NCBI GenBank assembly: GCA_905233135.1
Contig: CAJOCQ010000019.1
Span: forward strand, 1-50,639
Origin: an uncultured Selenomonadaceae bacterium
GTDB taxonomy: Bacteria; Bacillota; Negativicutes; Selenomonadales; Selenomonadaceae
DNA: 50,639 nt
Direction of reading: 5' to 3'
This document shows positions 7,552 through 15,910 of this stretch, in pieces. Made by a program: the position numbers and the translations under genes. Each line of letters opens with the position of its first letter. Position 1 is the first letter of the stretch. The notes beneath the pieces were generated by a model that saw nothing but the letters and a program-made list of their open reading frames with translations, had not been told where the DNA came from and ran no database searches.

Positions 7552-8667
7552 TCAGCAATTTTCCAAAATTGCTTTAACAATTCTTTTGGCGGCTGCGCCG
7601 TCCCCGTAGGGATTTTGCGCAGTTGCCATTTTTTTATATTCGGCGGCGTCAGTCAAAAGTAATTTCGTTGCGCCGTAAACTTTTTCCATTTCCGTACCGA
7701 TTAATTTTACCGTCCCCGCGTCAACTGCTTCAGGTCGTTCTGTAGTGTCGCGCAGGACTAAAACAGGCTTGCCGAGCGAAGGAGCTTCTTCCTGAATGCC
7801 GCCGCTGTCAGTCAAAATCAAAGTTGCACGATTCATTAAATTTGCAAACGGTTGATAATCAAGCGGCTCAATCAATGAAACCTGCGCGAGGTTGCCAAGC
7901 ACAGAATTAACAACTTCGCGCACTTTGGGATTTTTATGCACAGGGAAAATAATTTCAACGTCAGGAAATTCCTCAACGATTTTCTTTAAAGCGGTGTACA
8001 CGTGGCGCATTGGTTCGCCCAAATTTTCTCGGCGATGAGTCGTAACCAAAATAATTTTTTTATCGGTGGAATTAATTTTTTCAAGTTCGCCGCTGAATTT
8101 ATAATTTTTATCGACAATTTTATAAAGCGCGTCAATAACGGTATTACCTGTAACAAAAATTTTTTCGGCGTCAACGCCCTCTGCAAGCAAATTGTTTTTG
8201 GCGGTAGCAGTCGGCGCAAAATGTAAATCTGTCAACGCGCCTGTAAGTTTCCTGTTCATTTCTTCGGGGAAGGGCGAATATTTATTTTTTGTACGCAAGC
8301 CGGCTTCAACGTGTCCAACTTTTATTTGATGATAGTACGCCGCCAACGCGCCTGCAAATGTTGTTGTAGTGTCGCCGTGCACTAAAACTAAATTTGGTTT
8401 AACCTGCGCCAAAATTTCATTCAAGCCCAAAAGTGCGCGGCTCGTTATGTCAAATAGCGTTTGCCCCGCCGACATTATATTTAAATCGAATTGCGGTTTT
8501 ATTTCAAACAAATTTAAAACTTGGTCAAGCATTTCCCGATGCTGCGCCGTAACTGTTACGATTGTTTCAATTTGTGCGGGGAATTTTTGCAATTCTAAAA
8601 TTACGGGAGCCATTTTTATTGCTTCGGGGCGCGTGCCGAAAATTGTCATTACTTTTAATTTTTCCAT
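7552..8667 (-). CDS. wecB: UDP-N-acetylglucosamine 2-epimerase, non-hydrolysing
   Basis: 371 residues from ATG 8667 (AGGTGA 5 nt upstream; a reading five codons longer has no better site). Signatures: FGTRPEAIKMAP at the N-terminus, HVEAGLRT with PFPEEMNRK, and TDSGGIQEEAPSLGKPVLVL with RDTTERPE. The enzyme interconverts UDP-GlcNAc and UDP-ManNAc in the cytoplasm for cell-surface glycans. It follows the TagO/WecA-type transferase on the same strand, a pairing that makes sense for teichoic-acid-like or ECA-like linkage units. A second, diverged paralogue is at 48242. Confidence 0.93.
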   Translation of the reverse strand: MEKLKVMTIFGTRPEAIKMAPVILELQKFPAQIETIVTVTAQHREMLDQVLNLFEIKPQFDLNIMSAGQTLFDITSRALLGLNEILAQVKPNLVLVHGDTTTTFAGALAAYYHQIKVGHVEAGLRTKNKYSPFPEEMNRKLTGALTDLHFAPTATAKNNLLAEGVDAEKIFVTGNTVIDALYKIVDKNYKFSGELEKINSTDKKIILVTTHRRENLGEPMRHVYTALKKIVEEFPDVEIIFPVHKNPKVREVVNSVLGNLAQVSLIEPLDYQPFANLMNRATLILTDSGGIQEEAPSLGKPVLVLRDTTERPEAVDAGTVKLIGTEMEKVYGATKLLLTDAAEYKKMATAQNPYGDGAAAKRIVKAILENC

Positions 8668-8701
8668 TTTATCACCTGTCAAATAAAATTTTTTTTAGCC
8701 A

Positions 8702-8729
8702 AAATAAAAAAATAGGGAAAATTCCCTAT
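8702..8729 (-). terminator. Intrinsic terminator after the TagO/WecA gene
   Basis: ATAGGGAA pairs with TTCCCTAT (8712-8729), followed on the minus strand by a T-rich run. The stem begins at the tagO stop codon, so wecB expression from the tagO promoter would need read-through. Confidence 0.7.
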
Positions 8730-9769
8730 CAACGATTCGATAAATTTAAAATTCCCAATTTCCGCGCGCCGTAAAAGATAGAAATTACAACCGCAATTAA
8801 AATCATAATTGCAATAGTGCTGTTGACTTCGGTTAAAGCAATAGCACTCAAGCCGAGTATTGCGCTAATCACGTACATTAAAAAAACTGCTTGACGCTGC
8901 GTAAATCCCAATTTTAATAAGCGGTGGTGCAAGTGTCCTTTATCAGGCTTGAAAATCGGTTGCCCGCCTATGAACCTTCTCAATATCGCAAAAGTTGTAT
9001 CGAAAATCGGAATACCCAACGCCAAAATTGGAACTATCAGCGCAATGGTCGCCGCGCTTTTTACCGCGCCTATTATCGAAATTGATGCAAGCATAAAGCC
9101 CAAAAACAAGCTGCCGCTGTCGCCCATAAATATTCGCGCAGGATTCGTGTTATAAAACAAAAAGCCGAATGCCGCGCCCGCTATTGCCGCCATAAAAATT
9201 GTTATCAGGAAAAAATTTTGCTCCATTGCAACAAGAAAAATCGTCGCCGCCGCAAGCGCAGAAACGCCCGCCGCCAAGCCGTCCAGCCCGTCAATCAAAT
9301 TTACCGTGTTTGTTAAGCCGACAAGCCAAAAAAGCGTCGCAGGGACTGCAAGCCATTCCAAATAAATATAATCGCCGAAAGGATTTGTTATAAAGTCAAC
9401 GCGCACATCGTAGCCTACAACCAAAACGCCCGCCGCTATTATTTGCCCCAAAAGTTTTATTTTCGCAGGCAAATTTTTATAATCGTCAATAATTCCTACG
9501 AGAAACATTAAAGTTCCCGAAATTAACAGCCCCGTAATTGTGCGCAATGTTTCGCCTTGAAAGGGCGTTATCGCTGTTACAAAGGCTATTGCTGACATAA
9601 ACGCCAAATAAATTCCTATTCCGCCGATTCTCGGAATTGGTACTGTATGAACTTTGCGCGCGTCGGGTTGGTCAACTGCGCCCGTTACTCTCGCCAATAA
9701 AATTACACCCGGCGTTAATATCAAAACTACGCCGATTGCTATGAAAAATGCTAAACTCCATTCAGGCAT
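8729..9769 (-). CDS. tagO: Undecaprenyl-phosphate GlcNAc-1-phosphate transferase (TagO/WecA, MraY superfamily)
   Basis: 346 residues with about ten membrane helices. The family motifs are present: VDQPDARKVHTVPIPRIGG near the N-terminus, GIIDDYKNLP (Mg-binding Asp pair), NTVNLIDGLDGLAAG, FMGDSGSLFLG and the HLHHRLL cytosolic loop. It transfers GlcNAc-1-P from UDP-GlcNAc to undecaprenyl phosphate, the first step of teichoic-acid-like or O-antigen assembly. The length and the HLHHR loop separate it from MraY, which is at 28375. A strong promoter lies at 9809-9837 and AAGGGG sits before the ATG. Confidence 0.9.
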   Translation of the reverse strand: MPEWSLAFFIAIGVVLILTPGVILLARVTGAVDQPDARKVHTVPIPRIGGIGIYLAFMSAIAFVTAITPFQGETLRTITGLLISGTLMFLVGIIDDYKNLPAKIKLLGQIIAAGVLVVGYDVRVDFITNPFGDYIYLEWLAVPATLFWLVGLTNTVNLIDGLDGLAAGVSALAAATIFLVAMEQNFFLITIFMAAIAGAAFGFLFYNTNPARIFMGDSGSLFLGFMLASISIIGAVKSAATIALIVPILALGIPIFDTTFAILRRFIGGQPIFKPDKGHLHHRLLKLGFTQRQAVFLMYVISAILGLSAIALTEVNSTIAIMILIAVVISIFYGARKLGILNLSNR

Positions 9770-9808
9770 ATCTTTACGCCCCTTTTTAAATTCACTAATT
9801 GCAATTTG

Positions 9809-9837
9809 ATTTTATATCAGCCAAAAAAACTTGTCAA
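9809..9837 (-). promoter_or_regulatory. tagO promoter
   Basis: On the minus strand TTGACA (9837-9832), a 17-nt spacer and TAAAAT (9814-9809) form a near-consensus sigma-70 promoter about 40 nt before the tagO ATG. It is back to back with the promoter at 9858-9886. Confidence 0.75.
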
Positions 9838-9857
9838 CGCGCAGAATTTTTTTGCAA

Positions 9858-9886
9858 TTGACGAATTGCACTTTCAACGCTATAAT
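9858..9886 (+). promoter_or_regulatory. Promoter of the candidate small RNA
   Basis: TTGACG (9858-9863), a 17-nt spacer and a perfect TATAAT (9881-9886). No open reading frame follows within 300 nt, but a terminator does, at 9976-10002. Confidence 0.7.
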
Positions 9887-9892
9887 TTCAAT

Positions 9893-10002
9893 GTAAATAA
9901 TTTTTGGGAAACAAAAAAGGCGGTCGATTTTGGAACGTCGACTCGCCCCTAATGATAAATAGAGTATATTTGAAGGTCTCAGCGATTGCTGAGGCTTTTT
10001 TT
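9893..10002 (+). ncRNA. Candidate small non-coding RNA, about 110 nt
   Basis: This stretch lies between a strong promoter (9858-9886) and an intrinsic terminator. It folds into two hairpins. The first is GGCG-GTCGA / TCGAC-T-CGCC (9919-9947) with the loop TTTTGGAACG. The second is the terminator CTCAGC-GATT-GCTGAG (9978-9993) with flanking GG/GGC, then seven T. No start codon with a ribosome site is visible. It matches no RNA class I recognise: not tRNA, 6S or SRP-like. GGA in the loop and in GGGAA upstream could suit a CsrA-type protein, which is only a guess. Confidence 0.55.
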
Positions 10003-10125
10003 CGCACCGAAATTAATCGAGGAACGAAAGATACTGGCGATAAGGCTTGCGACATTCAACAACAAAATATTTTCAGATTGTAAATCAACTGCATTTTTTG
10101 TGTTTACGAAAAAATTATAATGCAG

Positions 10126-10154
10126 TTGCAGATTTTTTTTTTGCTTGCTATAAT
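10126..10154 (+). promoter_or_regulatory. Promoter of the EAL sensor gene
   Basis: TTGCAG (10126-10131), 17 nt, TATAAT (10149-10154), about 60 nt before the ATG at 10213. An inverted repeat AACTGCATT/AATGCAGTT (about 10088-10127) overlaps the -35 box and could be an operator. The rest of 10003-10212 shows nothing else I can name. Confidence 0.55.
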
Positions 10155-10212
10155 AACGTTTAATTTTGTTGAATATTATTCAATTTAAAAATTTTTCACG
10201 GGGTGGAATTGT

Positions 10213-13200
10213 ATGAAGAGAAATATAAAAATTTTCTTGGGAGCAGTGTTTTTGGCAAGTACGTTATTTTGTGCAAATATAGAAAGTTCACCCGTTACTG
10301 AAAATGCAATTCGTGAAGCGGCTGAAGATAATTCTGCAGAAGACGAAATACCAACTGAAAAAGAACTTTACGCTACTATAGGAACTGTTAAAGTCGGCTG
10401 CGTTAAAGGTACGGGTTTTATTTCCGAAGACAGACCCGGACATAAAATCGGTTACGGCTATGAATATATGGAATTTTTGTCAAATTACGCGCATTGCGAT
10501 TTTGAATATATAGAATATGATAATTGGTCGGATTTGGTTGAAGCAGTAGCCAACAGGGAAGTTGACGTTGCGCCGGGAATGCCGGGCGATTATCATCAAC
10601 TGAAAGGCGCACGCCGCACGGATCACGTTATCGGGCGTTTTCCAATGGAATTGATTTTGTCCAAAGACGGCGTTAAACCCAATATGAAAATCGGCACTTT
10701 AAATTCAAATTATCCTACGCCCGCACTTCCCGGAATTGCGAAGGGGGAAGGTTTTGAATATGAAATTTTGAATTATGCAACTTTTCCTGATTTAATGGAC
10801 GCCTTCACGCGCGGCGAAATTGACGGTTATGTTGCACCAATGCTCGTACCGCACAGCAGTGAAAATGTTATTGCGCTTTTCGACAGACAAAGTTACCGCC
10901 TTTCAGTGCGTGACGATAAGCCAGAATTATATGAGCGTTTAAATCTTGCAATGGAACAGCTTTTATTGAATCAGTCAAATATTCGTGATAAGTTGAACCA
11001 AAAATATATGCGCGTTGACGGTTTCCCGCTGATTTTAAGCAAGAGCGAAAAAGATTATCTTGCAGAAAGAAAAAAACTTCGCACGGCAATTTTTCTGCAC
11101 CGTCAACCCTACGCTTACTATAACGCCAATAATGAACTTATCGGCGTTGTACCTGATTTGTTAAACAAAATCGCGCAGGATTTAAATATTGAAATTGAAA
11201 TTGTACCTACAGAAAATATTGCAGAAGCGGGCGAATTAATTCAAAAGGGCGAAATTGATTTTATAGCTGATGCAGTTTGTGACCCGAGTTGGGCGAAAAA
11301 TTTCCATATGAAGCCTACGCAGTCCTATTTGTCAATGGATTATGTTCCCGTAACGCGCGAAGGGGATTTGGAAAAAGATAATTCAAATTTTATTGTTGCC
11401 TGTATTGAAGATATGTTTCATACCGAAGCTTTTATATATGGAATGTACCCTGAAGACAGACGTTTTGCGGTTGCGTCGCCTGAAGCCGCGCTCGTTGCAG
11501 TTGCAGAAGGACGCGCGGATATTGCCTACATTCGCCGCAATTCTTTAGCGTCAGTTGTTGAAAATTCGGGCACTTACCTTTTGACGCCTGCAAGTGAATC
11601 GATTTATTCGGAACCTGTAAGTTTCGGCGTTTACGACAAGGAAGACCCTAAACTTTGGCACATTCTCAATAAATCGATAAGCCACATTGATAACGATTGG
11701 ATTCGTGATTCTATTAACAAACATCAGCAAGTTGACGTTAAAATAACGCCGCAATGGCTTTTATATCATCACCCATTCAGAGTTTTGGCGGGTATTTTGC
11801 TTGTACTTGCAATAATCACGGGACTTTTGGTTTATCGTAACCGTATGAAGAAACAGCATATTGAACTTGTTGAACATATGGCTTACACCGATTTAAGATA
11901 CAATCTGCCCAACGTTCCTTGGCTTGAACAAAATGTTCCCATCGAATTTGAAAATCTTGAAAGCGATAATCCCCACGTACAAACATTTTTTGTAGTATTT
12001 TCAATAGCAAGTACTGCAACCGTTGCCAAAGAATACGGGCGCAAAATTATCGACAAGCAATTTATGGCTATGTCGCAGAATTTGTCTAAAGATGAACCTG
12101 TTATTTTCGTGGCGGCGGGTATCGACGTTGAACATTTAATTTGCTTCTGCAAGGCTGAAGACCTCGACAGTATCAAGGCTTGGGCTGAAGACGCTATTAA
12201 AAGATACAGCTATATGGAAACTGCCGACGTTAATTCAAAAATTATTTTAAAGATTCGCGCAGGCATCAGCGCGTATACTCGTATGCTTTACGTACAACAG
12301 GCGATTGACCGCGCGGTTATGGCTTGTCATCAAAATGCTAAAGATAATGTTGTTGTATTCGACGAAAAATTGGAAGAACAACTTACAATGCAACATACGA
12401 TTGAAAGCAGAATGGAACAAGCCCTGCGCGACGGCGAATTTCAAGCTTGGTACCAACCGAAATATGATATTCGCACGCGGCGAATTGTCGGCGCAGAAGC
12501 TCTTGTACGTTGGATTAGCCCCGAATTGGGATTTATGCCGCCGGGCAAATTTATTCCGCTCTTTGAACAAAACGGCTTTGTTATTCCCGTTGACCATTAT
12601 TTATTGGAAAAAACTTGCCAACTTCAAAGAGAACGCCTCGACGCGGGCAAAGAAGTTGTACCAATTTCAGTTAATCAATCTCGCCTGCATATGACTGAAG
12701 ACGGCTACTTGGAAAAAATGAAAGCCGTTGTTGAAAAATATAAATTGCCTGCAGGTTTAATCGAATTGGAAGTTACTGAAACAGTTTTCGGCGATTTCGA
12801 TTCAAAGGGCGAAAAAACCGCTGAAGAAATTATCAAGGGCTTGCACGATTTAGGCTTTACAATTTCTGTTGACGATTTCGGAAGCGGCTATTCAAGTTAT
12901 ACGATGTTGGGCAATTTGCCGATGGACGTTTTGAAAATCGACCGTTCAATTTTGGTTGGCGCGGACACTTCCTCAAGAATGCGCCAAATTCTCGGCAACG
13001 TTATCAAACTTGGCAAGGCTTTAAAAATGAAAGTTATCTGCGAAGGTATTGAAACTGTTGAGCAAGAAAATTTGTTGCTGGAACTCGGCTGCTACTTGGG
13101 ACAAGGTTTCTTGAATTGCAAGCCGTTGCCCGTTGCAGATTTTATAAATTTCTTTGAAAAACGCAACGCCGAAGTTGAGGCGGGCAATTTTTCCAAATAA
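10213..13200 (+). CDS. Membrane sensor with two substrate-binding domains, degenerate GGDEF and EAL phosphodiesterase domain
   Basis: 995 residues. Signal sequence (1-21). Two periplasmic SBP_bac_3-like domains (about 55-270 and 285-510, the second starting LRTAIFLHRQPYAYYN). A membrane helix (about 522-541). A GGDEF-like fold (about 550-715) lacking the GGDEF motif. An EAL domain (about 735-985). The EAL catalytic set is complete: E762-A-L, N821, E853, DDFG at 887-890, K908 and E944, so c-di-GMP hydrolysis is expected, controlled by a ligand sensed outside. The architecture resembles BvgS-type tandem Venus-flytrap sensors joined to EAL. GGGGTGG lies before the ATG. Monocistronic, with a terminator at 13221. 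The ligand is unknown. Confidence 0.9.
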   Translation: MKRNIKIFLGAVFLASTLFCANIESSPVTENAIREAAEDNSAEDEIPTEKELYATIGTVKVGCVKGTGFISEDRPGHKIGYGYEYMEFLSNYAHCDFEYIEYDNWSDLVEAVANREVDVAPGMPGDYHQLKGARRTDHVIGRFPMELILSKDGVKPNMKIGTLNSNYPTPALPGIAKGEGFEYEILNYATFPDLMDAFTRGEIDGYVAPMLVPHSSENVIALFDRQSYRLSVRDDKPELYERLNLAMEQLLLNQSNIRDKLNQKYMRVDGFPLILSKSEKDYLAERKKLRTAIFLHRQPYAYYNANNELIGVVPDLLNKIAQDLNIEIEIVPTENIAEAGELIQKGEIDFIADAVCDPSWAKNFHMKPTQSYLSMDYVPVTREGDLEKDNSNFIVACIEDMFHTEAFIYGMYPEDRRFAVASPEAALVAVAEGRADIAYIRRNSLASVVENSGTYLLTPASESIYSEPVSFGVYDKEDPKLWHILNKSISHIDNDWIRDSINKHQQVDVKITPQWLLYHHPFRVLAGILLVLAIITGLLVYRNRMKKQHIELVEHMAYTDLRYNLPNVPWLEQNVPIEFENLESDNPHVQTFFVVFSIASTATVAKEYGRKIIDKQFMAMSQNLSKDEPVIFVAAGIDVEHLICFCKAEDLDSIKAWAEDAIKRYSYMETADVNSKIILKIRAGISAYTRMLYVQQAIDRAVMACHQNAKDNVVVFDEKLEEQLTMQHTIESRMEQALRDGEFQAWYQPKYDIRTRRIVGAEALVRWISPELGFMPPGKFIPLFEQNGFVIPVDHYLLEKTCQLQRERLDAGKEVVPISVNQSRLHMTEDGYLEKMKAVVEKYKLPAGLIELEVTETVFGDFDSKGEKTAEEIIKGLHDLGFTISVDDFGSGYSSYTMLGNLPMDVLKIDRSILVGADTSSRMRQILGNVIKLGKALKMKVICEGIETVEQENLLLELGCYLGQGFLNCKPLPVADFINFFEKRNAEVEAGNFSK

Positions 13201-13220
13201 TAAAATTTGAAGCAAAATAA

Positions 13221-13249
13221 AAAAAGGCGCGCAGTACGTGCGCCTTTTT
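13221..13249 (+). terminator. Intrinsic terminator after the EAL sensor gene
   Basis: GGCGCGC (13226-13232) pairs with GTGCGCC (13238-13244) allowing one G-T pair, followed by five T. Confidence 0.8.
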
Positions 13250-13270
13250 GGTTTCATTTAACATTCACGC

Positions 13271-13299
13271 TTGCAATTTAAAATTTCTTCGATTATAAT
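13271..13299 (+). promoter_or_regulatory. Promoter of the small secreted peptide gene
   Basis: TTGCAA (13271-13276), a 17-nt spacer and a perfect TATAAT (13294-13299), 28 nt before the ATG at 13328. Confidence 0.65.
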
Positions 13300-13327
13300 T
13301 CTAGCGTAAAAATTGGAGGTAATAATT

Positions 13328-13510
13328 ATGTTAAAAAAACTTCTTATAGCGGCGGTAATTGTAGCCTCAAATTTTGGAATTTCGGCAACTTCCGAAGCGG
13401 CGCAATATGACAGCGAAAATTATTGTTGCAGAGATTCATATTGCGGCGATTATTACGGCGAACAAAATTATAACAACGGCGAATATTGCGGCGGCTACGC
13501 TTGCCGTTGA
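13328..13510 (+). CDS. Small secreted Cys/Tyr-rich peptide
   Basis: 60 residues from ATG 13328 with GGAGG 8 nt upstream; an ATG five codons earlier has no such site. Residues 1-24 are a signal peptide (MLKKLLIAAVIVASNFGISA, cleavage near SEA-A). The mature part, about 35 residues, is rich in Tyr (8), Cys (5), Gly and Asn (ENYCCRDSYCGDYYGEQNYN and NGEYCGGYACR). It has its own promoter and terminator, so it is a real gene rather than chance. I recognise no family. The odd Cys number and Tyr-rich repeats could mean metal binding, cross-linking or a modified peptide; no modification gene is adjacent. Confidence 0.7.
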   Translation: MLKKLLIAAVIVASNFGISATSEAAQYDSENYCCRDSYCGDYYGEQNYNNGEYCGGYACR

Positions 13511-13540
13511 TTAAATAAATTTTTTGGAAAATTAATTGGT

Positions 13541-13571
13541 GGCAAGAAATAAAACTTGCCGCTTTTTTTTT
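13541..13571 (+). terminator. Intrinsic terminator after the small peptide gene
   Basis: GGCAAG (13541-13546) pairs with CTTGCC (13555-13560), followed by GC and nine T. It separates the peptide gene from meaB. Confidence 0.8.
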
Positions 13572-13585
13572 AAGGAGGGCAAAAC

Positions 13586-14734
13586 GTGGCAAATTACACA
13601 ACAACAACGCCTGAATGGGCGGTCTCGAATCAATCTGCTGTTATGAGCGGCATTGAAGGCATTAAAGATACAACCGTTGGCAACATTAACCCCAATTACA
13701 AATTTAAACATAGAAAAGCACCGACTGAAGACGAACTCGTTGAAGGCGTTTTGAAGGGCGACAGAATGACTCTTTCACGCGCAATAACTCTGATTGAAAG
13801 TAACAGCCCGAAACATTTTGCAAAGGCGCAGCGCGTTTTACAAAGGCTTTTACCGCATACCGGCAAGGCGTTAAGAATCGGAATAACGGGCGTACCCGGC
13901 GCGGGCAAATCTACAATTATTGAGGCGTTCGGAAATATGCTCTGCGATTTAGGCTTTAAAATTGCGGTGTTGACGATTGACCCTACAAGCTCCGTTACAA
14001 AAGGTTCAATTCTCGGCGACAAAACAAGAATGGGAACTTTAAGCCGCAGGGAAGAGGCTTTTATTCGCCCGAGTCCTGCAGGCGGCACTTTAGGCGGCGT
14101 TGCAAGGAAAAGCCGCGAAACAATGTTAATGTGCGAAGCGGCAGGCTATGACGTGATTTTGATTGAGACAGTTGGCGTCGGGCAATCTGAAACAACCGTG
14201 CGCTCAATGGTTGATTTTTTTATGTTGGTAGTTTTGACGGGCGCGGGCGACGATTTACAGGGAATAAAAAAAGGCGTTATGGAACTTGCAGACGCCATTG
14301 TGATTAACAAGGCGGACGGTGATAATTTGATTAAGGCGAAAGTTGCGCGCGGCGAATATGAACGAATGATTGAATTTATACGCCCTGCAACCGAAGGCTG
14401 GCAAACGCACGCCTATTTGGCGAGTGCAGTTGAAAAAACGGGGCTTGACGACCTTTGGCAAGTCATACAAATTTTCAAGCGCATAACGACTGAAAGCGGC
14501 GTCTTCCAAAAACGCCGTGACGGGCAATTATTGGATTGGATGCACGCAATGATTGACGAACATCTCCACAATTTATTTTTCGGCGACGCGGTTATAACGG
14601 GACGAATGCCCGAAATTAAGGACGCGGTTTTAAACGGCGTCATTTCGCCGACTCAAGCCGTTGCAGAATTAATTAAAATGTTCGACGTGAAACGCGCCGC
14701 AGAAAGGCAAGTTGATTTATTTACAGCAAGTTAA
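13586..14734 (+). CDS. meaB: Methylmalonyl-CoA mutase-associated GTPase MeaB (ArgK family)
   Basis: 382 residues from GTG 13586 with AAGGAGG 8 nt upstream. The P-loop is GVPGAGKST, followed by LTIDPTSSVTKGSILGDKTRM, then ETVGVGQSE (G3) and NKAD (G4). This G3E-family GTPase protects and reloads the B12 cofactor of methylmalonyl-CoA mutase, used in the succinate-propionate route. It has about 50 extra N-terminal residues compared with E. coli ArgK. The mutase genes are not in this window. It heads a tight run with the C39-like and MsrA-like genes (12-nt gaps), which is not the usual neighbourhood. Confidence 0.92.
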   Translation: MANYTTTTPEWAVSNQSAVMSGIEGIKDTTVGNINPNYKFKHRKAPTEDELVEGVLKGDRMTLSRAITLIESNSPKHFAKAQRVLQRLLPHTGKALRIGITGVPGAGKSTIIEAFGNMLCDLGFKIAVLTIDPTSSVTKGSILGDKTRMGTLSRREEAFIRPSPAGGTLGGVARKSRETMLMCEAAGYDVILIETVGVGQSETTVRSMVDFFMLVVLTGAGDDLQGIKKGVMELADAIVINKADGDNLIKAKVARGEYERMIEFIRPATEGWQTHAYLASAVEKTGLDDLWQVIQIFKRITTESGVFQKRRDGQLLDWMHAMIDEHLHNLFFGDAVITGRMPEIKDAVLNGVISPTQAVAELIKMFDVKRAAERQVDLFTAS

Positions 14735-14746
14735 GGAGGTTTTATT

Positions 14747-15448
14747 TTGAAAAAATTTAGTGTAATTTTAGCAGCGTCAATTTTATTCGGTACAAATTTT
14801 GCAAGTGCTGAAGTTGAAATTGAAGGAGCGGCAGCCGCGCCTGCCGAAATTAATCACGTTGACTCAAATTATTATCCGAATCTTGATTTTTACAATATGA
14901 CTTCGACGGCTGACAGAATTATTTTGCCGAATTATCCGACTTACCAACAAACTACCGAATACACCTGCGGACCTGCCGCCGCGCTTACTGTCCTGCGCTA
15001 TTACCAAAATAATTCTTATGACGAAATGAAAATTACTAAGGAAATGAAGACGCAAGGTTATCCAATCGGCACTAATCCCGCAAATATGGTAAATTTTTTT
15101 AAAGGAATCGGCTGGAAAGTTGAAAGCAGTTTGACTTCAAAACCTATGACAGAATATGTGGAATTTCAAAATTTTGTTACGAAAAATTTAAAACTCGGCA
15201 GACCAATTTTAGTTGACAATATTGAATGGGGCGGACATTGGCGCGTAATTATCGGCTACGATTCAATGGGTACGGATTCAGATTTGGACGATGTTTTAAT
15301 TTTTGCGGATTCGTACGATACAAGCGACCACAAACAAGACGGCTACTCAATCGGCAGCGGAGATCGTTTTTTCTCAATGTGGTTTGCACATTCAAACACG
15401 CCGAAAAATCAGCGTAATCAACCTTACGTTGTAGCTTATCCCGATTAA
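14747..15448 (+). CDS. Secreted C39-like cysteine peptidase domain protein
   Basis: 233 residues. Start TTG 14747 with AAGGAGG 7 nt before it. Signal peptide 1-21 (cleavage after ASA). The peptidase_C39_2-like domain (about 56-225) keeps a full triad: Cys74 in YTCGPAAAL, His164 in GGHWRVIIGYD and Asp188 in IFADSYD. Related domains cleave double-glycine leaders when fused to ABC exporters, but this one is free-standing and exported, so it probably acts on a periplasmic or surface substrate. It lies between meaB and the MsrA-like gene with 12-nt gaps, so the three are likely co-transcribed. Substrate unknown. Confidence 0.75.
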   Translation: MKKFSVILAASILFGTNFASAEVEIEGAAAAPAEINHVDSNYYPNLDFYNMTSTADRIILPNYPTYQQTTEYTCGPAAALTVLRYYQNNSYDEMKITKEMKTQGYPIGTNPANMVNFFKGIGWKVESSLTSKPMTEYVEFQNFVTKNLKLGRPILVDNIEWGGHWRVIIGYDSMGTDSDLDDVLIFADSYDTSDHKQDGYSIGSGDRFFSMWFAHSNTPKNQRNQPYVVAYPD

Positions 15449-15460
15449 GGAGGCGAAATT

Positions 15461-15910
15461 TTGTACACGAAAAAAATTTATTTCAGCGGTGATGTTGCAG
15501 AGCTTTTAGATATTTTTGAAGGCGTCAACGGCATTTTGAAAGTTACTGCAGGTTTTATCGACGCAAAAAACGTTGTAAGTTACGCTGACAGAAAGCCGCG
15601 CAGTATCGAAAATTTTCCCGGCGCAGAAATTGAATTTAATCCCAAAAAAATTGACGTGTCAACGCTTATGGATATTCTTTTCAACAATCTGAATCCCTAC
15701 GAAAAAAATAATTTGGGCGTTTACTATTCGGCGGGCGAAGACGCGCCGCAAGTCGAATTGCATATGAATTTTGTTGCGAACAAGGGCAAATGTCCCGCGT
15801 CAAGTTCCGCCGCACTTATTATGAATGACCCGAACAGCAACCCGCGCTTAACTCGTCAATGCTATGTCAATTTCGGCAGGTTTAAAAAGTTTGAAGTTGC
15901 CAACGCTTGA
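15461..15910 (+). CDS. MsrA-like fold protein lacking the catalytic cysteine
   Basis: 149 residues, start TTG 15461, AAGGAGG upstream. The beginning IYFSGDVAELLDIFEGVNGI aligns by eye with the MsrA start (IYFAGGCFWGVE.F..I.GV), but the catalytic GCFW is replaced by GDVAE. The later IEFNPKKIDVSTLMDILF and GVYYS stretches fit the MsrA positions V.YDP..IS...LL..F and Q YRS.IYY. It would not reduce methionine sulfoxide by the normal mechanism. Two Cys (KGKCPAS, RQCYVNF) remain near the C-terminus. It overlaps the convergent hypF 3' end by 49 nt. Family call moderate, function unknown. Confidence 0.5.
   Translation: MYTKKIYFSGDVAELLDIFEGVNGILKVTAGFIDAKNVVSYADRKPRSIENFPGAEIEFNPKKIDVSTLMDILFNNLNPYEKNNLGVYYSAGEDAPQVELHMNFVANKGKCPASSSAALIMNDPNSNPRLTRQCYVNFGRFKKFEVANA

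Noticed and set aside
9893-10002. SRP, 6S or tmRNA identity for the small RNA
   Set aside because: It forms two separate hairpins rather than one long closing stem, lacks the SRP GGAAG-type tip, and is too short for 6S or tmRNA.
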